A stretch of DNA of 64,000 nt from Halomonas caseinilytica. GTDB lineage: Bacteria; Pseudomonadota; Gammaproteobacteria; Pseudomonadales; Halomonadaceae. Made by a program: the position numbers and the translations under genes. The notes below the pieces were generated by a model that was not told the DNA's origin, ran no database searches, and saw nothing but the letters and a program-made list of their open reading frames with translations. Below, piece after piece: positions 55,804-63,879 of this stretch. The stretch covers positions 171,738-235,737 of the forward strand of contig NZ_BDEP01000014.1 in assembly GCF_001662305.1 (NCBI RefSeq). Reading direction: 5' to 3'. Numbering within the stretch: the first letter of the stretch is position 1; every line of letters starts with the position of its first letter.

Positions 55804-55821
55804 GCCACACCGCAGTGTGGC
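55804..55821 (-). terminator. Terminator between aapP and the amaA-like gene
   Basis: GCCACAC and GTGTGGC form a perfect 7-base stem with loop CGCA between convergent genes. On the minus strand it is followed by ATCTTTCTTTC, so it best serves the amaA-like gene. Confidence 0.6.
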
Positions 55822-55830
55822 GTTCGCGCT

Positions 55831-57111
55831 TCAGGCGACGATCCGAAGACACTGCCCGGCGTGGTAGAGGGTGAAGCCGCTTTCGTAGGCGGTGCTCCAG
55901 AGCGGCTTGGCGCGTAGTGGTCGGGCGCGACGGATGGGTAGCGGCAGCAGGCCATCATCGCCGCTGGTGAGGTAGCGGGCGAAGCCCTGGCCAACCACTG
56001 TGCCGGTGGTGATGCCGCGACCGTTGTAGCCGGCCGCGGCCAGGATGCCCGGCGCCGGCTCGAACAGGCGCAGGGTGTGGTCCGGCGTGAACCCTACCTG
56101 GCCCGTCCAAGTGCATTCCCAGTCCACCTGCCCCAGTTGCGGGAAGTAATGGCGCTGCACCCGATCGGCCCAGCAGCGCAGGAACGATGCCGGCTTGCTG
56201 TCGCCGCACCCCAGACTGCCGAGGATCAACCGACCCTCGGCGTCGCGACGCATGCTGCTCAGCACTGTTCGGGTATCCCAGGCTCCCTGGCCTTCGGCCA
56301 GAATATCGCCGGCGACGTTGTCGGGTAGCGGCGGGGAAGCAACCTGGTAGAAGTGCCCGCGGAAGAAGTGGTCGCGCACCTGATTCCAGTGCCCTTCGGT
56401 GTAGGCATTGGTGGCGATCACCAGGCGCGGTGCCCGGATGCTGCCCAGCGGCGTGTCGACCCGCCAGGCGTCACCGTCGCGCTGGATACCCTCGGCGGCG
56501 CTGTGGGTATGAAGGCTGGCGCCCGCCGCATGGGCCGCTCGGGCGAGCCCTCGAGTATAGGCCGTCGGATTGAGGGTGCCGGCCCGTCGGTCGAGCAGGG
56601 CACGGTGGAGGCGGGACGTGCCGACGCGTCGCCGGCACTCTTCTCCTTCGAGCAGCTCGACCGGCGCGCCGCGCCGCGAGAACTGTTCGAAGCGGCGGGC
56701 CAGTTCCTCGGCGCCCTTGCCGTTATGAGCGAGGTGCAGGGTGCCGGTCCGGGTATCCTGACAGTCGATGCCGTGGCGGTCGATGAGCGCGAAGACCTCG
56801 GCGGGGGCACGGCCGAGCACCTCGTTGGCACGCTCGCCGTTTTCCGAGCCCAGGGCCTCGAGGATATCGTCCGGCGGGATCCACATCCCCGCGTTGACCA
56901 GGCCGACACTGCGCCCGGAGCCGCCGCTGGGGATGTCCCCCGCCTCCAGCAGCACCACCGAGACGCCGGTCTCGGCGAGGTGCAGGGCGGTACTGAGCCC
57001 GGTGATGCCGCCCCCGATGACGGCGACATCGGCCCTGGCATCGCCTTCCAGGCGTGGATATTCCCGCTTCCGCTCGGGGGATGTGGACGTCCAGATACAG
57101 GCCGATTTCAT
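55831..57111 (-). CDS. amaA: L-pipecolate oxidase-like FAD oxidoreductase (AmaA-like)
   Basis: DadA/PuuB-type flavoprotein of 426 residues, closest in my reading to AmaA of Pseudomonas putida, which oxidises L-pipecolate to piperideine-6-carboxylate. FAD motif VAVIGGGITGLSTAL at about residues 29-43, then GSGRSVGLVNAGMWIPPDDI, NAYTEGHWNQVRDHFFRGHF, GYNGRGITTGTVVG and a closing LYHAGQCLRIV. GGGAGG precedes ATG 57111, which overlaps the stop of the small MetS-like gene (ATGA). The ALDH7-type gene nearby supports the pipecolate role; gamma-glutamylputrescine oxidase is the main alternative. Confidence 0.75.
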   Translation of the reverse strand: MKSACIWTSTSPERKREYPRLEGDARADVAVIGGGITGLSTALHLAETGVSVVLLEAGDIPSGGSGRSVGLVNAGMWIPPDDILEALGSENGERANEVLGRAPAEVFALIDRHGIDCQDTRTGTLHLAHNGKGAEELARRFEQFSRRGAPVELLEGEECRRRVGTSRLHRALLDRRAGTLNPTAYTRGLARAAHAAGASLHTHSAAEGIQRDGDAWRVDTPLGSIRAPRLVIATNAYTEGHWNQVRDHFFRGHFYQVASPPLPDNVAGDILAEGQGAWDTRTVLSSMRRDAEGRLILGSLGCGDSKPASFLRCWADRVQRHYFPQLGQVDWECTWTGQVGFTPDHTLRLFEPAPGILAAAGYNGRGITTGTVVGQGFARYLTSGDDGLLPLPIRRARPLRAKPLWSTAYESGFTLYHAGQCLRIVA

Positions 57112-57419
57112 GCTGCCTCCCGGGTATCGTCGTCGGCGTTCGACCAGTCGTAGAAGCGTTGTGGGTTGTGCTGCAGGGATTGGCGCTGCACGCCTTGCCA
57201 CTCCCGGATCTCCGGGGCGTGTTCGCTGTCGGGATGCTGCGTCAGCCAGTGCTCGAGATCCCGGAAGGCGCGTGGCGAGAAGGGTTCGAAATCGCCCTGA
57301 GAGTGAAGCAGGGACAGTTTGCGTTCCTCGTGGCGCATCGAGACGACCAGGGCATAACCGGCTACACCCCACAGGGCAACGATGGACGCGAGCATGACGA
57401 TGATGGCGGACAGGCTCAT
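57108..57419 (-). CDS. Small MetS-like membrane subunit with soluble C-terminal extension
   Basis: 103-residue protein. Residues 3-27 (LSAIIVMLASIVALWGVAGYALV) are one membrane helix resembling MetS-type small subunits of NSS transporters, usually only 30-60 residues long. Here a hydrophilic tail of about 75 residues follows, with FSPRAFRDLEHWLTQHPD and AREAA at the end, of unknown role. Its start overlaps the NSS transporter stop and its stop overlaps the amaA-like start, both by four bases, so the three genes are translated as a unit. MetS assignment rests on the helix and the position. Confidence 0.65.
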   Translation of the reverse strand: MSLSAIIVMLASIVALWGVAGYALVVSMRHEERKLSLLHSQGDFEPFSPRAFRDLEHWLTQHPDSEHAPEIREWQGVQRQSLQHNPQRFYDWSNADDDTREAA

Positions 57420-58867
57420 GATGACTGATCTCCTGTGGACGTGGCGACCTGGGGCGTGTCATGGCGACGGTTCATGATCCACATGCACAGCGGGATCATC
57501 AGGGTCAGCAGGGCCAGGCCGCTGACCGTCTTCCAGGGCGTCTGACCGAGGTTGGTGTAGAGGAAGTAGGCCATGATGCCGAGCATGATGGCAGGAATCT
57601 GGTAGCGCACGACGAGCTCCCAGATGCGCGGCACGTAAAGGTCGGCGCCCCGGTTGAGGCTCAGCACACGCAGCCGGTGGGCATCGAACTTCCAGCCGAT
57701 GGCGATCATGATGATGAAGGTCGCCAGCGGCAGCCCCCAGTTGCCGACCACGAAGTCCAGGTAGCCGAGGATGTCGGCGTTCATGGCGCTCGGGATGCCC
57801 AGCAGCCAGATGATGCCGCAGATGGTCAGCACGGCCTTGGTGCGGCTGGTGTTGCGCTCCTCCCGGTAGGTAGTGACGCCGACCTCGGTGATGGCGATGG
57901 CGGTGGTCAGGTTGGCGAAGAAGAAGCCCATGAAGAACAGCAGGGCCCAGAGATAACCGCCTGTCATGCTGCCGAAGGCATTGGCCAGGGCCACGAAGGC
58001 CAGTTCGGCGCCGGAGCTGGGCGAGATGCCGAAGGCGAAGACGATGGGAAAGACGGCGAAGATGGCGAGCAGCCCGAAACTGGTGTTGCCGATCGCCGTG
58101 AAGATGCCGCCACCGAGGGGAATATCGTCGTTGCGGCCGAGGTAGCTGCCATAGGTCAGGGCGATGCCCCAGCCGAGTCCGGTGGAAAATAACGCCTGGC
58201 CGAGGGCCGCCAGCCAGGTTTCCCCCCGTGTCAGGTAGGCCCAGTTGGGCGAGAAGCTGAATTCCAGACCGGCCATGGCGCCCGGCAGCGTCACGCCCCG
58301 GATGGCGATGGCGATCAGGGCGATGGTCAGGATCGGCATCATCCACTTGGCCAGACGCTCGATGCCGCCCTTGATGCCAAGCAGCAGTATGCTGGTGACC
58401 AGCAGCATGGCGACGCTGTGCATGCCGACGTTCAAGGCCGTGTTGCCGCTGAAGGCCTGCCACAGGGCGGCGGTGTCGAAGTTGGTCTGGGTGAAGGTAC
58501 CGGTCACGGCATGAAAGGCATAGTAGATCGACCAGCCGACGATCGACGAGTAGTAGGACATCAGCACGATGTTGAAGATCAGGATCACCAGCCCAAGGCC
58601 GACAAGGCGGCTATTGCCGTAGAGCTTGCGGAAGGTGCCGATCAATCCCTGCCGGGTATGGCGCCCGAGGCTGGTCTCGCCCATCAGGCCGGGCACCGCG
58701 ATTAGGTAGAGCAGCAGGAAGTAGGCGATCAGGAAGGCGCCCCCGCCGTTCTCACCCGTCACGTAGGGCATGCGCCAGATATTGCCGGCCCCGACCATGG
58801 CGCCGACGACGGCCATCAGGTAGCCGAAGCGGCTACCCCATTGTTCTCTGGAAATTGTTGTTGTCAT
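57416..58867 (-). CDS. Sodium-dependent NSS family amino acid transporter
   Basis: Neurotransmitter:sodium symporter (LeuT-fold) importer of 483 residues with about twelve helices. The sodium and substrate site is visible in helix 1, AVVGAMVGAGNIWRMPYVTGENGGG, with the NSS-typical GNIWR. Helix 6 region is ALGQALFSTGLGWGIALTYGSY. GGAGTC lies eight bases before ATG 58867. It sits between the AmaB-like dehydrogenase and the MetS-like/AmaA-like genes, so pipecolate, lysine or another amino acid of that pathway is a plausible substrate; this is inferred from context only. Confidence 0.87.
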   Translation of the reverse strand: MTTTISREQWGSRFGYLMAVVGAMVGAGNIWRMPYVTGENGGGAFLIAYFLLLYLIAVPGLMGETSLGRHTRQGLIGTFRKLYGNSRLVGLGLVILIFNIVLMSYYSSIVGWSIYYAFHAVTGTFTQTNFDTAALWQAFSGNTALNVGMHSVAMLLVTSILLLGIKGGIERLAKWMMPILTIALIAIAIRGVTLPGAMAGLEFSFSPNWAYLTRGETWLAALGQALFSTGLGWGIALTYGSYLGRNDDIPLGGGIFTAIGNTSFGLLAIFAVFPIVFAFGISPSSGAELAFVALANAFGSMTGGYLWALLFFMGFFFANLTTAIAITEVGVTTYREERNTSRTKAVLTICGIIWLLGIPSAMNADILGYLDFVVGNWGLPLATFIIMIAIGWKFDAHRLRVLSLNRGADLYVPRIWELVVRYQIPAIMLGIMAYFLYTNLGQTPWKTVSGLALLTLMIPLCMWIMNRRHDTPQVATSTGDQSS

Positions 58868-58991
58868 CTGTGGACTCCATGACATGTCCTGGAGGATCGG
58901 GCGTGCAGGAAAACTGACCGCATTCTTCGGAATGTCATGCACACCCGCGCAACGAAGTGCCGCCCCGTGACCGGGACGGTGACGCGCGTGA

Positions 58992-60485
58992 TCAGTCGAA
59001 CTTGATGCCCTGAGCCAGTGGTAGCTCGCGGGAATAGTTGACGGTGTTGGTCTGGCGACGCATGTAGCTCTTCCAGACGTCGGAGCCGGACTCGCGGCCG
59101 CCGCCGGTCTCCTTCTCGCCGCCGAAGGCACCGCCGATCTCCGCGCCGCTCGGCCCGATGTTGACGTTGGCGATGCCGCAGTCGCTGCCGACATCCGAGA
59201 TGAAGGCTTCGGATTCGCGCACGTCGCTGGTGAAGATGCACGACGACAGCCCCTGGGGCACGTCGTTGTGCAGGGCCATGGCCTCGTCGAAGCCGCGGTA
59301 GCTCATCACATAGAGGATCGGTGCGAAGGTCTCGTTCTTGACCAGATCGTCCTGCTGTTCGACCTCGACGATGGCCGGGGTCACGTAGTAGGCGTCGGGA
59401 TACTGCTCGGCGAGCCGGCGTTCGCCGCCGAAAACGCTGGCGCCCTGCTGGCGTGCCTGGTCGAGCACGGACTGCATCTGGTCGAAGGCCTGGGCATCGA
59501 TGAGCGGGCCGACCAGGCTGCCTTCCATGGGGTCCCCGATGGTCACGCCGGCATAGGCCTTCTTCACGCGCTCGACGACCTCGTCGCGGATCGATTCATG
59601 GACGATCAGGCGGCGCAGGGTCGTGCAGCGCTGCCCGGCCGTGCCCACGGCGGAGAACAGGATGGCGCGAACCGCCATGTCGAGATCGGCACTGGGTGCC
59701 AGGATCATGCCGTTGTTGCCGCCCAGTTCGAGGATGCTGCGGCCGAAACGAGCGGCGACCCGAGGTGCGACCTCGCGACCCATGCGGGTGCTGCCGGTGG
59801 CGCTGATCAGCGGCACGCGCGGGTCGTCGGCCAGGCGTTCGCCGGCCTCGCGGTCTCCCGTCATCACCTGGCTGAGGCCTTCGGGCGCTTCGTCGCCGAA
59901 TTCGGCCATGGCACGTTCCAGCAGCGACTGACAGGCCAGGGCGGTGAGCGGGGTCTTCTCGGAGGGCTTCCACAGCAGGCTGTTGCCGCAAACCAGAGCC
60001 AGAGCGGCATTCCAGGCCCAGGGTGCCACCGGGAAATTGAAGGCGGTGATCAGGCCGATCGGCCCCAGCGGATGCCAGCTTTCGCGCATGTGGTGACCGG
60101 GGCGCTCGGAGGCGATGGTCAGGCCGTAGAGCTGGCGCGATTGACCGACGGCCAGGTCGCAGATGTCGATCATCTCCTGCACTTCGCCGAGGCCTTCCTG
60201 GTAGATCTTGCCGCACTCCAGGGTGACCAAGGCACCGAGATCTTCCTTGTGGCGGCGCAGTTGCTCGCCGAACAGCCGAACCAGCTCGCCGCGGCGGGGT
60301 GCCGGCACCCGGCGCCATTGCTCGAAGGCGTGCTGGGCACGTACCACGCGGGCCTCGACGGTATCGGCGCCCTCAAGATGGATTCGACCGAGCTCGCTTC
60401 CATCGGTGGGTGAGGTGACCGTGAAGTCGCCCTGGTGGTAAGTGTTCTCGGAGACGCCGAGGCGCTGCATGAGGGATTCGATCAT
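58992..60485 (-). CDS. amaB: Piperideine-6-carboxylate/2-aminoadipate semialdehyde dehydrogenase (AmaB, ALDH7)
   Basis: Aldehyde dehydrogenase of the ALDH7 (antiquitin) group, oxidising 2-aminoadipate 6-semialdehyde, in equilibrium with piperideine-6-carboxylate, to 2-aminoadipate. Catalytic Cys287 is in GTAGQRCTTLRR, Glu253 in LELGGNN and Asn150 in TAFNFP. The ALDH7 substrate loop is clear: NVNIGPSGAEIGGAFGGE followed by KETGGGRESGSD and WKSYMRRQTNTVNYS. 497 residues. GGAGGAA precedes ATG 60485. It is divergent from a LysR gene and upstream of the NSS-MetS-AmaA string, separated by 124 bases. Confidence 0.88.
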   Translation of the reverse strand: MIESLMQRLGVSENTYHQGDFTVTSPTDGSELGRIHLEGADTVEARVVRAQHAFEQWRRVPAPRRGELVRLFGEQLRRHKEDLGALVTLECGKIYQEGLGEVQEMIDICDLAVGQSRQLYGLTIASERPGHHMRESWHPLGPIGLITAFNFPVAPWAWNAALALVCGNSLLWKPSEKTPLTALACQSLLERAMAEFGDEAPEGLSQVMTGDREAGERLADDPRVPLISATGSTRMGREVAPRVAARFGRSILELGGNNGMILAPSADLDMAVRAILFSAVGTAGQRCTTLRRLIVHESIRDEVVERVKKAYAGVTIGDPMEGSLVGPLIDAQAFDQMQSVLDQARQQGASVFGGERRLAEQYPDAYYVTPAIVEVEQQDDLVKNETFAPILYVMSYRGFDEAMALHNDVPQGLSSCIFTSDVRESEAFISDVGSDCGIANVNIGPSGAEIGGAFGGEKETGGGRESGSDVWKSYMRRQTNTVNYSRELPLAQGIKFD

Positions 60486-60606
60486 TCTTCCTCCTACTGT
60501 TCATTTCTGGATACGGAAAACGAAACCAGTATTGGCGCGGTGGTTGACGCCCTTCAAACGACGTTTTATATGGAGGTTATTCCTTTTTTTCTGGTTGTAG
60601 CCGCGC
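60486..60606. promoter_or_regulatory. Divergent promoter region amaB / LysR
   Basis: 121 bases between two divergent starts. AAACG-A-CGTTT (60556-60566) is a perfect dyad, and AAACGA recurs near 60519-60524, so LysR-type binding here is plausible. A TTTATAT word at 60564-60570 could serve as a -10 for the LysR gene, which has no clear ribosome site. Confidence 0.4.
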
Positions 60607-61512
60607 ATGAACCGCCGACACCTGCCCACCCTGACCGCCATGCAGTGTTTCGAGGCCTCGGTGAGGCACATGAGCTTCACTCGTGCCGCCGACGAGCTGA
60701 ACCTGACCCAGAGCGCCGTCAGCAAGCAGGTGGCCCAGCTCGAGTCGGTGCTTGAGCACCCGCTGTTCCGGCGGGTACGCAAGCGGCTCCAGGTCACCCC
60801 CGAGGGCTCGCTTTATCTCACCGAGGTGCGCAAGATCCTGGCGCAGGTGGAGATGTCCACGCGCTACATGCAGTCCTACGGCGGACAGAGCGAAGTGCTC
60901 AATGTCACCACCCTGCCGACCTTCGGAGCGCGCTGGCTGATTCCGCGGCTCAATGGCTTTCGCTTCCGGCACCCACGGGTCTACCTGAACATCGCCAATC
61001 GTTCGGAGCCCTTCGACCTGGAGGAGGAGCGCGTCGATGTCGCCTTCTTCTTCGGCCACGGCGCATGGCCGAGGGCCGAATGCATCCGGTTGCTCGACGA
61101 GGAGATGGTACCGGTCTGTGCGCCGGCTGCATTGCCTGACGGCGGCATCCAGGAGCCGCTGGCGCTGACGCGGCTGGTGCTCCTGCAGAGCGCGACACGG
61201 CCCGAGGCCTGGCACGACTGGTTCGAGGCTCAGGACTGCTATACCGAGCACAGCTACCACGGGCCGCGTTTCGATACCTTCTACATGGCCCTGCGTGCGG
61301 CCCGGGCCGGCTGCGGCGTGGCACTGGTGCCGCGTTTCCTGGCCGAGGAGGAACTACAGGCCGGCCTGCTGACGATTCCCTGGTCGTTCGGCCTGGCCAG
61401 CCGGGATGCCTATTACCTGGCCTACCCCGAACACAAGGGAGAGGTCGCCAAGGTGCGAGGCTTCATCGACTGGATACTCGAGCATCGGGACGGTCCCGGT
61501 GGGGCTCCCTAA
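60607..61512 (+). CDS. LysR-type regulator 1 (GcvA-like), divergent from amaB
   Basis: LysR-family transcription factor of 301 residues. The helix-turn-helix is MSFTRAADELNLTQSAVSKQVAQLE at about residues 22-46, split by the usual turn, followed by the dimer helix and a substrate domain with FGARWLIPRLNGF, typical of the GcvA/AmpR branch. It is divergent from amaB, the arrangement in which LysR regulators normally control the neighbour. It is clearly paralogous to the next gene and converges on it, with the two stop codons overlapping. Confidence 0.88.
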   Translation: MNRRHLPTLTAMQCFEASVRHMSFTRAADELNLTQSAVSKQVAQLESVLEHPLFRRVRKRLQVTPEGSLYLTEVRKILAQVEMSTRYMQSYGGQSEVLNVTTLPTFGARWLIPRLNGFRFRHPRVYLNIANRSEPFDLEEERVDVAFFFGHGAWPRAECIRLLDEEMVPVCAPAALPDGGIQEPLALTRLVLLQSATRPEAWHDWFEAQDCYTEHSYHGPRFDTFYMALRAARAGCGVALVPRFLAEEELQAGLLTIPWSFGLASRDAYYLAYPEHKGEVAKVRGFIDWILEHRDGPGGAP

Positions 61513-62423
61513 CGTGATGTGCCGGCCGGCGTATCCGCTTCGGCACACGCCAGCACATGGTCGACGAAGCGGCGCACCCGGGAAAGGTCGCCGAGGTGTT
61601 CCGGGTGAACCAGATGGTAGGCGTCGGGTCCCTGGAGCACGTGCGACCAGGCCAGGGCCAGCCGGCCCTCGGTCAGCTCGACGTCGACGAAGAAACGCGG
61701 CACCAAGGCAAGGCCACCGCCGCTCATCGCCGTGCGGATCAGCATCTGAAAGGTCTCGAAGCGTGTGCCGTGGTAACTGCGGTCGGTGGTGATGCCTTGA
61801 TCGGCGAACCAGCGGTGCCAGGCATCGGGGCGCGTAGAGAGATGCAATAGGCGGCACTCGGCCAGATCGGCGGCACTCGCCAGGTGCTGTCGGGCCAGGT
61901 AGTCGGGTGCGCCGACCGCGACCACCTCCTCGTCGAACAGCTTGTGGCACTCCAGGTTCGGCCAGCTGCCATGGCCGTGGAAGATGGCCACGTCGATGTC
62001 CTCCTGATCCAGGTCGAAGGCCTCGACATGGTCGCGAACGCTCAGGTCGATGTGTGGATTGGCGTCCAGGAAGTCGGGCAACTGGCGAGCCAGCCAGCGG
62101 GCCCCGAAGGTCGGCAGACTGGCCACCCGCAGTATCTCGCCCTGGCCGCTGTAGGTCATGATGGTATTCGCCGACATCTCTATCTGGGCCAGGATCTTGC
62201 GTACCTCGGTAAGGTACAGAGAGCCCTCCGGCGTCAGTACCAGGGTGCGGCGCACGCGTCGGAACAGCTTGTGCTGTAGGTACGCCTCGAGTTGTGCCAC
62301 CTGTTTGCTGACGGCGCTCTGGGTGATGCTCAGCTCATCGGCGGCACGGGTGAAGCTCATGTGCCGCGCGGCCGCTTCGAAGCACTGCATGGTGATGGTC
62401 GAGGGAAGGTGGCGTGCCGTCAT
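61509..62423 (-). CDS. LysR-type regulator 2 (GcvA-like), divergent from the aminotransferase
   Basis: 304-residue LysR regulator. The DNA-binding part (ARHMSFTRAADELSITQSAV) and first 90 residues are nearly the same as in regulator 1, while the effector domain differs more (LPDFLDANPHIDLSVRDHVE against LNGFRFRHPRVYLNIANRSE), which suggests duplication followed by change of ligand. Its end overlaps the end of regulator 1 by four bases on opposite strands. It is divergent from the aminotransferase operon and is its likely regulator. Confidence 0.88.
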   Translation of the reverse strand: MTARHLPSTITMQCFEAAARHMSFTRAADELSITQSAVSKQVAQLEAYLQHKLFRRVRRTLVLTPEGSLYLTEVRKILAQIEMSANTIMTYSGQGEILRVASLPTFGARWLARQLPDFLDANPHIDLSVRDHVEAFDLDQEDIDVAIFHGHGSWPNLECHKLFDEEVVAVGAPDYLARQHLASAADLAECRLLHLSTRPDAWHRWFADQGITTDRSYHGTRFETFQMLIRTAMSGGGLALVPRFFVDVELTEGRLALAWSHVLQGPDAYHLVHPEHLGDLSRVRRFVDHVLACAEADTPAGTSR

Positions 62424-62625
62424 GCCTGGGCTCCGCGATTCATGGATTCTCGTTCGTCATGGTAGAGGGGCGATGCACCGGGCGAGAGGCCGAATAATCG
62501 TCGATATCTTCGATGCTTCAGCATAATGCATGACGATAGGGAATGGATAGCGCGCTTTTTTTCGTTTGAAGCCCGGAACACGGCTCTGTTCTCATCATGG
62601 TCATACGCTCCCACAGGACGACGAC
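62424..62625. promoter_or_regulatory. Divergent promoter region LysR 2 / aminotransferase
   Basis: 202 bases without a gene. ATGCT-TC-AGCAT (62513-62524) is a perfect 5-base dyad, followed by ATGCAT, in an A/T-rich middle part (62494-62560). This is the best candidate site for the adjacent LysR protein. Confidence 0.35.
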
Positions 62626-63879
62626 ATGGACCTCCCGAACATCAGTGACTCGCTCGGCATCGTGCACCCTATCTGCATCGAACGGGGCCGCAACGCCGAG
62701 GTCTGGGACGAACAGGGCACGCATTATGTCGACTTCGTCGGCGGTATCGGCGTGCTCAACCTGGGGCATGGCCATCCCGCCGTGGTCGAGGCGGTCAAGG
62801 CGCAGGTCGAAACCCTGATGCATTCCGCCTTCAATGCTCTGCCGCATCGTGGCTACCTCGAGGTGGCTCGGGCCCTGAATGCCTTCGTGCCGGTGTCGTA
62901 TCCGCTGTCCTGCATGCTCACCAACAGCGGTGCCGAGGCCACCGAGAATGCCCTCAAGATCGCTCGTGCCGCCACCGGGCGCCAGGGCGTGATCGCCTTC
63001 GATGACGGTTTCCATGGCCGCACGCTGGCGGCGCTGAACCTCAACGGCAAGGTCAAGCCCTACAAGAATCGTCTCGGTGCCTTGCCCGGGCCGGTGCATC
63101 ATCTGCCCTTTCCGAGCCGCGATGGTGTCATCGATACCGACACCGCCATGGCCGCCCTAGAACGGCTGTTCGAGGTCGAGATACCCGCCGACGAGGTGGC
63201 TTGCATCATCGTCGAGCCGGTCCAGGGTGAGGGCGGTTTTCGCCTGCTGTGCGCCGATTTCGCAACGCGCCTGCGAGCGCTGTGCGATGCCCACGGCATC
63301 GTGTTGATCTTCGACGAGATTCAGTCCGGTTTCGGGCGCACCGGCAAGCGTTTCGCCTTTTCCCACCTGGATGTCGAGCCCGACCTGCTGCTGATGGGCA
63401 AGAGCATGGCCGCCGGCCTGCCGCTGGCGGCGGTGGCTGGCAAGGCCGAGATCATGGATGCCCCGCCGAAAGGCGGCCTGGGTGGTACCTATTCGGGCAA
63501 TGCCGTCGCCTGTGCCGCGGCCCGGACGGTGATGGAGCTGATGAGCGAGGAACGCCTGGCCGACTGGAGCGAGCGCCAGGAGATGCGGGTCGTGGAGGCG
63601 TATCGCGACTGGCGCGCGTCCGGCCGCTATCCGATGCTCGGCGAGATGACCGGCGTGGGCGCCATGCGCGGCATCGTCTTCGAGGATACGCCCCAGGCCT
63701 CCGGCGCCGAACATCTGGCGGCCCTGCTCGTCGCCGCTCGCGAGGCAGGCGTGCTGCTGATGCCCAGCGGTCGGCGACGCAATGTGCTGCGCTTGCTGCC
63801 ACCGTTGACCGCTGAGCCCGAGGTGCTGGGAGAAGGATTGGCGAGGCTCGAGAGAGCCCTGGGGCGGCTGCAGCCATGA
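62626..63879 (+). CDS. Class III aminotransferase, probable 2-aminoadipate aminotransferase
   Basis: PLP-dependent class III (omega) aminotransferase of 417 residues, the type usually labelled 4-aminobutyrate aminotransferase. The Schiff-base Lys259 is in LLLMGKSMAAGLPL and Asp230 in LIFDEIQSGFGRTG; SGAEATENALKIAR is the phosphate-binding part. In my recollection it is closest to the P. putida enzyme that converts 2-aminoadipate to 2-oxoadipate, sharing HGRTLAALNLNGKVKPYKNR and GGLGGTYSGN. Its stop overlaps the next start (ATGA). The AmaA/AmaB-like neighbours support 2-aminoadipate over GABA, although specificity cannot be proved from sequence. Confidence 0.8.
   Translation: MDLPNISDSLGIVHPICIERGRNAEVWDEQGTHYVDFVGGIGVLNLGHGHPAVVEAVKAQVETLMHSAFNALPHRGYLEVARALNAFVPVSYPLSCMLTNSGAEATENALKIARAATGRQGVIAFDDGFHGRTLAALNLNGKVKPYKNRLGALPGPVHHLPFPSRDGVIDTDTAMAALERLFEVEIPADEVACIIVEPVQGEGGFRLLCADFATRLRALCDAHGIVLIFDEIQSGFGRTGKRFAFSHLDVEPDLLLMGKSMAAGLPLAAVAGKAEIMDAPPKGGLGGTYSGNAVACAAARTVMELMSEERLADWSERQEMRVVEAYRDWRASGRYPMLGEMTGVGAMRGIVFEDTPQASGAEHLAALLVAAREAGVLLMPSGRRRNVLRLLPPLTAEPEVLGEGLARLERALGRLQP

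Noticed and set aside
62626..63879. 4-aminobutyrate aminotransferase (gabT) with gabD
   Set aside because: The dehydrogenase nearby is ALDH7/AmaB-like rather than succinate-semialdehyde dehydrogenase, and the oxidase is AmaA-like, so a GABA operon does not fit.
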